Below are positions 37,015 to 48,104 of a stretch of DNA of 64,000 bases, in pieces. Made by a program: the position numbers and the translations under genes. Position 1 is the first letter of the stretch. Each line of letters starts with the position of its first letter. The notes below the pieces were generated by a model. The model ran no database searches and was not told the origin of the DNA. It saw only the letters and a program-made list of their open reading frames with translations. The DNA lies in the NCBI GenBank assembly GCA_018389105.1, contig JACATO010002451.1, forward strand, positions 124,001 through 188,000. Direction: 5' to 3'. Source of the stretch: Nautilus pompilius (taxonomy: Eukaryota; Mollusca; Cephalopoda; Nautilida; Nautilidae).

Positions 37015-37064
37015 CGAGAGAGAGAGAGAGAGAGAGATGGAGAAGAAGGACGTCGGTACAGAGA

Positions 37065-37097
<33 letters not shown>

Positions 37098-37106
37098 TGA
37101 CGTCGG

Positions 37107-37141
<35 letters not shown>

Positions 37142-37182
37142 AGAGAATGACGTCAGTACAGAGAGGAGAGGAAGGGAATAGG

Positions 37183-37231
<49 letters not shown>

Positions 37232-37242
37232 GACGTCAGTAC

Positions 37243-37279
<37 letters not shown>

Positions 37280-37386
37280 GAGAGACGGAGAGAATGACGT
37301 CAGTACAGAGAGGGAGAGGAAGGGAGAGGAGACAGAGAGAGAGAGAGAGACGGAGAGAATGACGTCAGTACAGAGAGGGAGAGAGG

Positions 37387-37418
<32 letters not shown>

Positions 37419-37442
37419 CGGAGAGAATGACGTCAGTACAGA

Positions 37443-37479
<37 letters not shown>

Positions 37480-37640
37480 GTCAGTACAGAGAGGAGAGAG
37501 AGAGAGAGAGAGGAGAGACGGAGAGAAGACGTCAGTACAGAGAGGGAGAGAGAGATGGAGAGAATGACGTCAGTACAGAGATGGAGAGAGAGAGAGAGAG
37601 AGATGGAGAGAATGACGTCAGTACAGAGAGAGAGAGGGAA
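37015..37640. repeat. Composite minisatellite, GA tract with TGACGTCAGTACAG units
   Basis: Eleven copies of GAATGACGTCAGTACAGAG or close variants in GA tracts at spacings of about 40-70 bp. Eight copies keep the exact TGACGTCA; others read TGACGTCG, GGACGTCG or AGACGTCA. Same orientation as the 12.6-kb array. Open frames on both strands are repeat translations. Confidence 0.95.
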
Positions 37641-38135
37641 GGCTCCGAACTGGCAATTTCTCATGTGTGATTAAGAGAATAACTGCCCGCGCTTTGGAGG
37701 GGCTATAAATTATCTACTCGACCCCAGACTGAAAAGGCAGAAAACGTTTGGGTAGAGATGGCGGCGTAATTTCCTACTCGGGACTTGCTGCTGCTTCAGT
37801 AAGCGTAGGGAACAACCAAATGCCAAGTATAATTTTGTTTTTTTTTCCCCTCCCCTCCCAGGTCCTGACGCCACGTAGACCCGTATAGCTGCTCCATTGT
37901 TCCGCGCGGGGCCGGCCAGGTCGCCAGCAAGATTTTACCAATCAGAAAATTCACGGCGAATGGGCAGCAAACACAATGTGGCCGGCGTGCGCGAGCTCAT
38001 TTGCATACCCGACGACAATGATGTGTCAGACGCGGTTCGAAATCAATGGATGTTAACGGGGGCCGCCGTAAGCTCGCTCTTCCGACTGGAAATATTAGAA
38101 AACGAATCGAAATCGGGTAATCGACGCCCGTTTTC
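37641..38135. other. Non-coding stretch with POU octamer
   Basis: A CCAAT pentamer at 37938-37942 and ATTTGCAT, the POU/Oct octamer, at 37999-38006 lie in CpG-containing DNA. A strong acceptor-like sequence (TTTTTTCCCCTCCCCTCCCAG, ends about 37860) is followed within ten codons by stops in the frames I checked. Confidence 0.3.
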
Positions 38136-38954
38136 CTCCGTCCATACCGCGCCCTCCTCTCCTATTGTGATAACTCCGTCCATACCGCGCCCCCTGTCCT
38201 ATTGTGATAACTCCGTCCATACCGCGCCCCCCTCTCCTATTGTGATAACTCCGTCCATACCGCGCCCCCCTCTCCTATTGTGTGATAACTCCGTCCATAC
38301 CGCGCCCCCCTCTCCTATTGTGATAACTCCGTCCATACCGCGCCCCCCTCTCCTATTGTGATAACTCCGTCCATACCGCGCCCCCTGTCCTATTGTGATA
38401 ACTCCGTCCATACCGCGCCCCCCTCTCCTATTGTGATAACTCCGTCCATACCGCGCCCCCCTCTCCTATTGTGATAACTCCGTCCATACCGCGCCCCCCT
38501 CTCCTATTGTGTGATAACTCCGTCCATACCGCGCCCCCCTCTCCTATTGTGATAACTCCGTCCATACCGCGCCCCCCTCTCCTATTGTGATAACTCCGTC
38601 CATACCGCGCCCTCCTCTCCTATTGTGATAACTCCGTCCATACCGCGCCCCCCTCTCCTATTGTGTGATAACTCCGTCCATACCGCGCCCCCCTCTCCTA
38701 TTGTGATAACTCCGTCCATACCGCGCCCCCCTCTCCTATTGTGATAACTCCGTCCATACCGCGCCCCCCTCTCCTATTGTGATAACTCCGTCCATACCGC
38801 GCCCCCCTCTCCTATTGTGTGATAACTCCGTCCATACCGCGCCCCCCTCTCCTATTGTGATAACTCCGTCCATACCGCGCCCCCCTCTCCTATTGTGATA
38901 ACTCCGTCCATACCGCGCCCTCCTCTCCTATTGTGATAACTCCGTCCATACCGG
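38136..38954. repeat. 38-bp minisatellite with higher-order structure
   Basis: Twenty-one full units plus a partial one, each starting CTCCGTCCATACCGCGCC and ending TATTGTGATAA. Most are 38 bp. Four 40-bp units carry an extra TG; their following units start at 38289, 38518, 38672 and 38826, the last two gaps being exactly 154 bp (38x3 + 40). Two 37-bp units (starting 38174 and 38365) carry CCTGTCC. A GCCCTCCTC variant at 38136, 38594 and 38902 has a final gap of 308 bp (2x154). Units are otherwise nearly identical, so the array is young. Confidence 0.97.
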
Positions 38955-39559
38955 GCCATTCTTGCATTTTCTACTCGGCTTTTATTTAATCTGTCAATTC
39001 GAGTGAAACCACCCGTGAAGACTCCATTTTCTGGTCAGCGACCCATGAAGCTCTAACTTTGTTTTTTTTTTTCAAGAAACGTCCATCATAAGCTTCCTGT
39101 AATAATCATGGCGACAAGCCCCTATAAGGTTCCGCGTACAATCTTCGGCCCTTATTTGATATCTCATGAATATTTGATTTTTACTCGTATATACGAGCGC
39201 TTACAGGTGACACCGCTTTACCACTGACATCTTCGCCGGTGTTTACCGCTCCACACAGCGGCCGGAATTGATTAACTCGCAGTGTGTCAGTCGGGGTGCA
39301 GCAGGAGGAGGAGTATGATCGCAAATGTCTTTGAGACGTACGTCTCTGTCCCCTCTTCCCCCCCCCCTCGGGTTCAGCTATTATCGCTCAATACCGACGG
39401 AAGAAAGGGAGGGGCTGCTCGGTCAAGTCCTCCAGAGAAATCCGAACCAGCCGACGGTAAAACTAAAGCGTCGTTTTAACATCAAGTTAATAGGCCTGCA
39501 AATTCTTATCCATTACGAGTATTTGCCGACAGATGAAAGCGAAATATAATCCGATTAAA

Positions 39560-39585
39560 AACAACAACAACAACAACAACAACAA
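39560..39585. repeat. CAA microsatellite
   Basis: About eight ACA/CAA units. Confidence 0.9.
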
Positions 39586-40120
39586 GAGAACAGCTGAACG
39601 CAGCCCGTCGATAGGGAGTGGGGTCACGACTACTTCCCGGCTGAGCCGAGAATGGTAAAGACGAGATCGAGAAACTGGTTCGGGCTCGGTAACCACCGAC
39701 TGGCGGCGTCTGCTAATATCGGTCCGCCAGGGTTATTCATCTTGCCTGCTGCTGCACGCGGAATCGAAATTGGCCGAGCGGAGAGAGGGATTGTGTTACC
39801 TTCCGTACCGACAGACCCGGGCGGGGGTCGATGCGGCCAGTAGATTAATACGCAGACAGGCAGGCTATTATTGTAAACTTGAATCGCCGGTGGAAAGAAA
39901 AAGGCCATATATACGTATATAGTTTCCTGTATATAGTCTGACTGTAAACGTAATCAAACGTGGAGTCTCGACGCTGCTGGTTGGCAACAAGTAAAAGTCG
40001 AGTTGTCTACCACCGCCTCGTTTTATAAGGTCGTTACGGAAAAGTTAAGCTCGCAAGAGTAGTGGGCCCTGATTTCCGCCACTGGATAAGACGACCGGAT
40101 ATCAGATTCGCGCGTGCGCC

Positions 40121-40147
40121 GTGGTGTGTGTGTGGGGGGGGGGGGGG
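40121..40147. repeat. GT tract followed by a G14 run
   Basis: (GT)n passes directly into an uninterrupted run of about 14 G. The minus strand would be a C homopolymer. Confidence 0.85.
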
Positions 40148-40429
40148 AGAGCGGAGACAAATGAAGGAAGACGGCAATGGCTGCTGAGATGGATAATTAC
40201 GAATTAAAATACAAAATGAGTTACCGGGCAACACTTAGGGCAGAAGGTTGCCTGCCTGTCTGTTGTCTCGTCGCTAACATATCCACGAGCTGAAGATAGG
40301 GCGGCGTGAGAGCTGTTGTAGAAATAATACTTATATCGGACTTCACTGACAGGTCGCCGAGATATTCATAAGTGACGGTTCCAAGCATTTCGCGCAACCC
40401 GACTGAGCTGATTTATCTGGTGAAGCGAA

Positions 40430-40690
40430 CGCGTCAGTTTGACCTTTGTTCGCGGCTAAAGATCACGTGATTAACGAGGTTCGACGGTTTTCTTTGCTAA
40501 TCGTCGGCGAAATTCTCTCTCTCTCTCTCTTCCTTTCTGTCCGCGGAAATTTAATCTGCTGCCGTAGCTTCGCGAAAACGAGCTGCCGCGCGCCCCGTCT
40601 CGTAGGCCGATTAAAAGGCGTCGAGCTCAGAAAATGAGATTTTATCGACTTTGACGAAATTATATGGGAGCGCCCGTCTTAATGTCAGCC
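40430..40690. promoter_or_regulatory. Dense binding-site cluster
   Basis: Within 40 bases: TTTGACCTTTGTTC (40437-40450), which joins a nuclear-receptor half-site TGACCTTTG to a SOX-like CTTTGTT, and the palindromic E-box ATCACGTGAT (40462-40471). A CT tract, GATTAAAAGG and TTTATCGACTTTGACG follow in CpG-rich DNA. The motifs are seen directly; enhancer function is inferred. Confidence 0.25.
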
Positions 40691-42237
40691 CGCCAAATTG
40701 TTGTTTCGGCCCAGATCCACAAAAGATCCGAGCATGCGCATTCGAGGAAAAGCTGACCAGTCGCAGGGGAGCGGATGTTCTGCTCGGCGACGCCGCCTGG
40801 TGGGCGGAGATGTAGGTAGAAATCGATAAAGGAGAAAATCGTCGTCAGAATGCAAACGAAGCGACTTCTCTCTCACCGTTAGTTTGAATAATGGATTTTA
40901 TCTTAGCTAGTTGAAGCCTACTCATCACGCAGGCTACCCTAATAACGGAAATATTAACTCGCATTGGCATATTAAATTTGTTAGCGTATAGCAGGTGTAT
41001 TATACACAAAGGGAGGCCACCACGTAAGTATCCTTTTTACAGAGTGTATCTGGGAATCATGGAAGTAGCCCAGAACTGTCGGTATCCGCACGGGAATGAC
41101 ACAGGATAATAAGGATTCTATTAAAAAGTGGAGACCTTTCGAACAAAATTAGGCAGGGAATCCTTCTACCTTAACGGTTTTCCATTTCACACAGTGCTGA
41201 TTATTCCTCAACTTGTAGCATCTACAGACGCTTAATTAGAAGACCATCTAAAGATAACCCTGACACTAAATCTTAATCCTCCCTTTCTCACTAATCTAGA
41301 AGAAGAGAATTAAAAAGTAAAATCCTGTACATTTAGTTGCTGAAATCCACACCATTTTAATTCGTATCACTACGATTTATAATTCTGCTTCAATGATTGC
41401 AAATTGGATTTTGTCAGATTAGTGCTTCGATCACCCATATCAATTCGTGTTCTTGTCTCTGATGTTCGAAGAGACAAATGGTGACGTCAGAACCGGTGCG
41501 ACGTCACAGAGCGAGGTCTTGCAAAACCAAAGACGGTAAAGTTATGATGCCCACTGGCCGTGGTTCTGTTGACATCGCCTCGTTGCTGAAATACTTCAGG
41601 CCAATCACAAAAGCCACTTGTTTCCCTTTTCTTTAAAAGTAAATAATTTATTCACGGAATAAGTTAATTGTGCCTGATCCATGAAACCAAAACCTCGATT
41701 GGCTACTGCGTGCCAGAAACAAAGCTAAGTCGGTTTTTCAAGCTATACAGACATAATTTTATTGTTTACCACTTGGCGGCGAGTTTTGTAGCTGCAAGAA
41801 TCTACGATGCCATCAACCCATAGGAAAAAGAAACTTGTAATCTACTTGAAAAATTCTTAGAGCAATTCTACTTTTGGTTATTTTATTCCATGCATCTGTC
41901 CGATTCTCTCTCTATTTTACTCAAAACCAACCCTTTACAAAAATCTCAGTCTATTAGTTAATATTTTACAGTCTGACTGTACATTGCATCATTTAGGTAA
42001 CTATTCTCTGATCTCCCTTCAAGAGGTTTAACTTCCGAACGGGGTAATTTCAGTATTTAAAATATTTTCGTTTATTCCGATTGCCAAAGACGTGAAGTTA
42101 TCCTAGTGAATCCTTGCGGACTTACCTTTACTAGTTCGTTATTCTCTCTTAAATATAGCCCTATATTTTTAGCCCTGTTTAAACCGTAAAATAAGAACTA
42201 GTTACCAGTTTTTGAAATATGGCTGACAAACAATTAG
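40691..42237. other. Non-coding stretch
   Basis: CpG-rich to 40900 and AT-rich after that. No supported gene or repeat apart from the CRE pair at 41481. Confidence 0.5.
41481..41507. promoter_or_regulatory. Inverted pair of CRE-like sites
   Basis: GTGACGTC at 41481-41488 is mirrored by GACGTCAC at 41500-41507 with an 11-bp spacer containing ACCGGT. The left one extends to a full TGACGTCA. Seen directly; possible CREB/ATF binding is inferred. Confidence 0.35.
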
Positions 42238-42385
42238 CGACGTGGTAGTCCGGTGGTTAGGGAGTATTCACATCCCAGCAGGGAACGAAATCGGTCGTTT
42301 AAAAACCCGTAGTCTCAGGTTTTGTAATTTCTCCTCGCGTCCAACAGAAAAGTCGGGAGAACTTTTCACTTTCGATTTTAATTAA
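42238..42385 (+). mobile_element. tRNA-derived SINE, TAGTCCGGTGG family
   Basis: A box TAGTCCGGTGGTTAG at 42246-42260 and a degenerate B box (GAACGAAATCGG, about 42283). GTCGGGAGAACTTTTCACTT near 42353 may be a core-domain remnant. Confidence 0.4.
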
Positions 42386-44169
42386 TCAATTAACTCTTTT
42401 TTCTATATGAAGTAGAATATATCGAAAGAATCTACAGCTTTCTTCTCATGCTGTTACATTTTCCCTAAAAGATGAGTCTATTCGCATTTTTCTCTGGGGC
42501 AAAAGCATCCATAATTATTAAATCGTTCAGTTGTCAGGACAAAATCGCCGATTTTGGAGAAGTTGTAATTTACTGTCACACATGAAACTAATTACCAAGA
42601 ATCAGCTCTTGTTGTCGCCGAGTTCAATCGAAAACGAGGCTAAACGGGCATGAAGCTCTATCGAGCGAGTTGTTCTTCATACAGTACAGCGCCGTGGCGC
42701 CGACAAGATGCCTCGTCATTATTCTGTCGCTTCCTTAATTTTGCTCTTCTTCAGCCTTTCAATGGAAAACCAGGTGTTGTCCCTTTTCCTCGCTTGCTTA
42801 ATGGTTTCCCGTCCTATTTTTCCGATTTCACTTGGATTAAATGCGATATCACTAATTGGCTGTCCTGGCCAAGTAGTACACCCCTGCCTACCGAAGAATA
42901 ATGCACGTAGCTGTTTCTTTATATTTCTTTTTCTTTTTCAAGTCCGGACACCAGACTCAAAATCACCGCCTGGTCGAGTTTCTTTGCCACATTTCCCTAA
43001 CCACTTGAGAGCGTCTTCAGATTCTGCCTGGGATGAGCTTGTTTTACCGTACCTCGCTGCTTTCCATTAAACTATTATTATTATTATTATCTTACTCTCC
43101 CTCAAAACTGCGTCTCCCCAGGCAGTGGTTTTATCTCTAATTGACCTATGAGTGGCAATGTCTAGGTTTCCTCCTTTCTCCTAGAGTTATATCATTCACT
43201 ATACAGTTGCTCTCTTCATGTCATACTTCCTATACGATGTGCTAGCGTCATTTTCATGAAAGAGGATCCAAGGATCATCTACAGTTGCATTTATATTCGC
43301 TATAAATACTTACTCCCTCCCTTTTCCTGTCCTTTCTGACTTTGGGTTGTTCTCCGTAACGCAGTACTTTGTGTGGTGGATGACCATCTGTTGCCAGAAT
43401 CAGGGTGTATACAGCTATGAATCGCTGTCTTCTCAACTGTCGCCACTATATAACAGCATGATGCCTGGCCTGTGAAGGTATGACATGGTTTCATCACCCT
43501 ATCCATCTTATAAAACTGAAGGATGAAAAATTCAATACCACTTGATAAAGTAGCTAGTGGGAGGTTGACTAAAACGCACAATCTGATGTTCTGATGAACC
43601 GATTATCTGAGTAAACACAACGATGTTTTGGCTTTTTGTATGCATTTAATCAAACGTGGGTAACACCCATCGTCAGTGATGCCCGTGAAGTTGGCTAATT
43701 CGCTAAAGTAGGTATCTGTACATTGCAGTAAGAATCCTCCAGATCGCAGATCTGCTCTTTTCAATTCTTTGGAAAGCTTCTTGCATCTTTATACTTTCGC
43801 CGCATGACTCCGTAGTGCGGTCACTTCGCGAAGTTTCGCAAATATATCTGCAATAGTGATAATGCAATGGTTTTAGTGTCATTGCAGTCTGTCCTTGTAA
43901 CTGTATCCACAGTCAGGATGTCATTGATAAGGGAGGACACTACGTCAGAGCCGGCTGCCGTATCCTTAACAGTGGTAGTCAAACTGTTCGGGAGCTCTGG
44001 TAACTTTAGGTTCATTTTTTTTCTTCTCGTGTCCTCCTTTCCGATATTCTATAATGTACCCACCCTTCTGCTGTAAGTTGGCTTCTGAGAAAAGTTTGCC
44101 CCCCTTTTGCGGTTTAAGAAAACCCCAAAACACATGGAATGTGTTATTTGCTAATGGGAATCCGTGAAT
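42386..44169. other. Non-coding stretch
   Basis: Frames at 42650-42901 and 42708-43070 (83 and 120 codons, plus) and 43300-43581 (93 codons, minus) are unrecognised. A 64-codon minus frame at 43821-44015 is rich in threonine and aspartate and looks coding-like in places, but matches nothing I know. A short ATT microsatellite lies at 43071-43090. Confidence 0.4.
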
Positions 44170-44187
44170 AACACACACACACACACA

Positions 44188-44227
<40 letters not shown>

Positions 44228-44249
44228 CGCACACACACACACAAACACA
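44170..44249. repeat. CA microsatellite
   Basis: About 40 CA units with a few GA and GC interruptions. Confidence 0.95.
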
Positions 44250-46309
44250 AAGGAAGATGAGAAAGAAAATGCTGTTGTATTCCTTATAATTTTGTTATCG
44301 ACTCGTGAAAATTTATTTTAAAGTAATTTCCCCTCCTCTCTTTTAGCGGTATTAAAAAGGAAATATATCCATCGACTTAATAAGGAAGACGGGCAGACAG
44401 TTGTCGATTTCCCATCAGATTTCACACGACTGTCTCCAGTCGTCGGAAAACTTCTTGGATATTATTGGTTTCGATGCTTAATGCATAAATAATGGATGGT
44501 CCCCGAGGTAAGGAATAGTCCGGCTTAACAGCTTAATGGCGCAACTGGGATTCGCTTTTTATCAACGTCACGTGGTGCGTCAGGCGAAATCGCGTTTCTC
44601 CGAGAGACGGGTTGTTGTTGTTTTGCTGTTGTCACGCACGCGCTTTCCGTTAGCAAATAGATTTTTTTTTCTCTTCTATGCAATGAGAAAATTTAATTAG
44701 TTCCCTAGCCCGACGGATAACGGATCCATTGTTTGCTGACAACGAATGGGAAATATTCGGGAAAACAAACGAATGAAGTATCTAATGTTACAAAAAGTAC
44801 TGCTGTCGTAAAAGGCTTTCTTAAATATAGCGCAGTTTTGACATATCAACGTCGTTATTATATATATATTAATATACCGACAAAAGTACATTCTAAAAAC
44901 TGCATGGTTCTATGTATGACATTTTAATCGTCATTCTGTTATGAATGCACCTTTAAATATTTCACTCACCTGTTTGGAGGGAGCAGCGTCTCTGACCCGC
45001 CCTGACAGTTTATATATATGCGCGCACACCTGGCCGGGTCACTTACGTGCCGGGTGAGGTGGGGGATAAACTGCGATATCTAGCTTAATAGGTGCCCCAC
45101 ACATTGCACACTTCAGTGGAGTTACTATGTCGTCGTTAAAGGCGAGCCGGGATATACTGCTAGGGATTGCATGAAATACCAAATTTACGATAATCGGTTT
45201 GGAGAGCTGTTTCCTGTGGAGGCGAACAGGACGTTGGGCCAGTCAGAAGGTGCTGCCACCTTTACTTGAAAAAAGTCCGTACGTTATACATCATCAAACA
45301 GGCGACGCGCATTCTACGTCTGGGCCGTTTAATGTTGGATAAAGGTGGGCTCGTCGCCGCTGTCTCGGTAAATACGAGATTTTGTGTCGATGGAGTGTAA
45401 ATGAAGCACGCAGTTTCAGCAATGGAGTGAAATACTAAAAAAAACAACGACGCCATGAAACACCTGACCTCGAAGTGTCCAAACTTCGCTTTATTCTTAA
45501 CGAAAGGGAAGCAACTCCATAAATCTGTCAGTGTAATGTTTAGCAGCCTTCTAATAGACTTGCCGCAGTCAGACTACGTACAGGACGAGACGAGAGCGGT
45601 CACGTCGAGGGTAGCACCACGACTGTGCACTGAGGCTAAAATTGCTGAACTATCTCGGAGAATGTCCAGAATGCACCCAAGACAAACAAATCTGTTAGGG
45701 GTGTCACTGCTCCCAGGCTGTGCTGAGACACTTTCAAAAGGACCATTAAACCAACAATACTGTTTCTAAGGTCTAATCGCTATCTCCTGGGAGGGGCACG
45801 ATAGTGGTATTCTGGAAATGACGGTAGACCACTAAGTTAGAAGACGAGCGAGGGTCACGGTCGCAGAGGTGTCCCTTGTTAGGTCAGTCATGGAGGCGAC
45901 TGCGAGAGTGAACGCGGAGACCAACTGGGAAAGAAAAAAACGCAGTGACCCGAACGAAAACCAGAATTGCTAGGCAGAAGCTTCCGGGTTTTTTGCCTTT
46001 TTGCTGTTTTAACTAAACTGAAGCCTAAAGCGGAGGAAACTGACGAATACGGCTGGAAGGTGTCAAGAAAGTTAGACTTTAAGCATCATCTCTTCTCTTG
46101 AAACGAAGGTGGAAAAGTGGTGAACATTCGGAAGCTGCGCTAGTGTTTAGTTCATGGAATCGGCGAAGGCAATTCAGAAAGAGATCGTGAGCTTGGTCCT
46201 GGCCCAGCTAGCTGGCTGGTCTGCGGTAAGCTCCGCAGGACATCGCTGTCTTGGAGCTTAAAGGCAGCTAGCTATGTGTTTTGCTGCATCAAAGTTATCA
46301 ATGTTTGAT
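44250..46309. other. Non-coding stretch
   Basis: A 104-codon plus frame at 45455-45769 starts with ATG but has no recognisable domain. A TATA-like TTTATATATATG lies at about 45010 beside GC-rich direct repeats; promoter status cannot be supported. Confidence 0.45.
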
Positions 46310-46400
46310 TGCGGTTCCTACCATCGCTAGTCCGGTGGTTAATGAATCACGCACTCAATTACTTACCAGCACAAATTTTCCCAAAATTAATATTTATTTT
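46310..46400 (+). mobile_element. SINE head fragment, TAGTCCGGTGG family
   Basis: CTAGTCCGGTGGTTAATGAA at 46327-46346 repeats the A-box segment of the 42.2-kb element. The rest of the head has decayed and no B box is clear. Confidence 0.35.
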
Positions 46401-47222
46401 CACATACGCGCATCCCATATCTATTAGATGCGTCAGTGTAAAATTACACGGATTCTAAAAAAGAGGTGGGTGGCGTGTATACAAAATTTAAGAGTCTATC
46501 AATATTAAGGGCTTACTTCCTAAACAGAACAGCATTACTGTACTTAACACATGAAAGTACTTTTGTTTGCTTTGTCCAACAAACCCACAACAGTAACGGA
46601 TTTGCCTACACCCTGTGACGAAAGCGTTTGGTCGCTGCATTGTCAGAGTACGAGGGGATAGCATCCGAAACGCCGTCTTACGGTCAAAACGGGCGGAGTC
46701 GCCATTATTAATGCTAACCCAGGAGAAAAGAGAAATTTCAAAACGGGCTGTCAGCGGCTCAGTTGATGGCCCTCGCTGATTGTAAACATACTGGCAGTTG
46801 AAACCGGAAAAGGGAATTAACGATTCTCATACTTTCATTTTACACTGGGGCGCAGACCTAACAGCGAGTAACAGTCGGGGCTCACATTCCCGCTATTGAT
46901 GTAAATATTTGCCCGGAGAAAACCGTTGGTTGGGCAGGTATTTTCGTGTTGTTGTTTTTTTTTTTTAGTGGGCGCAGAAGGATCTCAACTTTATATCTGT
47001 GAAGTGGAATGATAAACACCGTTTGCGGTAGTAACCTGTGAAAGTCTTAAAGAGCGGGGAAGCTTTTTTTCTTCCCCTCTTTTAAATTACTGCAAAACGA
47101 TTGGAAAGGACAAAGGCATAGAAGACTATTCAACTACAGAAAATAAAACAAAAACCCAATTAGAGAGATCAATCACGATCTGCATTCGCGAATATTCTGA
47201 AAATAACATTAGGTTAACATAA
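46401..47222. other. Non-coding stretch
   Basis: Mixed composition with a T run at about 46955-46966. No frame of 60 codons, repeat or RNA gene was found. Confidence 0.5.
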
Positions 47223-48104
47223 GACTTTTTGAACATCGTACCAAAGAACTATAAACAAAACAACAAAAAAATTTTAAATAAAGAAAATCCGGGAATGTCA
47301 GGTAACTTTAATCTTTTGGTGATGCCGGCGGTCCCCGATCGGGAATCGGCAGTCCGGGAGGCATTCCCATATCCAGAGATAGACGAGGAAGAAAGGAAGA
47401 GCTGTAATTATTCCACTTTACCGTGGAACAAATCAACGAGAAATCTCTACAGGATCTGCTCGTTTTTAGATAATGTATTTATCATTAGATATAATATACA
47501 CATACAGAATAACTATCTTCAAGAATTCGAGCAACATATAGCATACATAGGAAATTTGTACGGTTGTTTAGCTGAAATATTTCGATGACATATATAGTTG
47601 GAGGATCATCCAAGTTGGAACCGTTCGTTTTATAATAACAACATGTCTCCGCTGATTTTTAAATGCCAGCAAGAGGTTGCGTTAGACGAAACATATGTTA
47701 GTTCATCTTTAACGATTCTTAATATTTGGACTTTAACCACTAATGCGTATACACAGAAGATCTCCCGTACAGGATACTGGCGTGGACGGTAAATGCTATG
47801 GTTCTGTAGTCAGTCACTAAAGTGGAAGTTCTCGACATCTCTCACGGATACGGCGGCCGACATTATCGCGACGTTCCCCGAGGAAACTGTGACTGCCGCG
47901 GCGGCGGCGAATCGAACTGTGAGATCTCTAGCGGTCACGCCGCGACAAGAGCCCCCTGCCAGTCAAGATTCTCTCGCTGACGTTTCCCACGAGACAGAAC
48001 TGACCCAGAGAACAGGACTAAACGCAATCTCCATCGACTCCACGGCTACAGAGAGGGTTGTATGTGGCACGTACGAAACCAATTTTGTTCAATATGAATA
48101 AAAC
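47223..48104 (+). other. Lightly interrupted reading frame, possible pseudogene
   Basis: One frame runs about 290 codons with only four stop codons in all: TGA at 47586-47588, TAG at 47595-47597, TAA at 47790-47792 and a final TAA near 48104. The three blocks are 119, 64 and 102 codons. The first is asparagine- and tyrosine-rich; the last is alanine- and threonine-rich with a serine/threonine/glutamate tail. Random DNA of this composition should give several times more stops. I recognise no domain. It may be a decayed gene, an unknown transposon protein or chance. Confidence 0.2.

Larger units (their letters stand above)
38955..40429. other. Non-coding stretch
   Basis: CpG-containing DNA with a perfect 14-bp palindrome CTCGTATATACGAG (39184-39197) and a TATATACGTATATA palindrome near 39908. 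Overlapping frames of 63 to 92 codons on both strands at 39282-39908 are unrecognised. Confidence 0.45.

Noticed and set aside
38136..38954. Regularly spaced 38-bp repeats resembling a CRISPR array
   Set aside because: The units are contiguous with no unique spacers, and the window is eukaryotic. It is a minisatellite.
39745..39840. tRNA-like A box TGGCCGAGCGG
   Set aside because: No B box at suitable spacing beyond a weak GGGTCGATGC; the match is probably chance.
43590..43690. Possible 3' tail of a Penelope-like element (minus strand, ACTGACGATGGGTGTTACCC)
   Set aside because: Only a loose resemblance from memory, with no reverse-transcriptase or endonuclease frame nearby.
45005..45040. 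TATA-like TTTATATATATG beside GC-rich repeats
   Set aside because: No first exon or transcript can be paired with it, and AT runs are common here.
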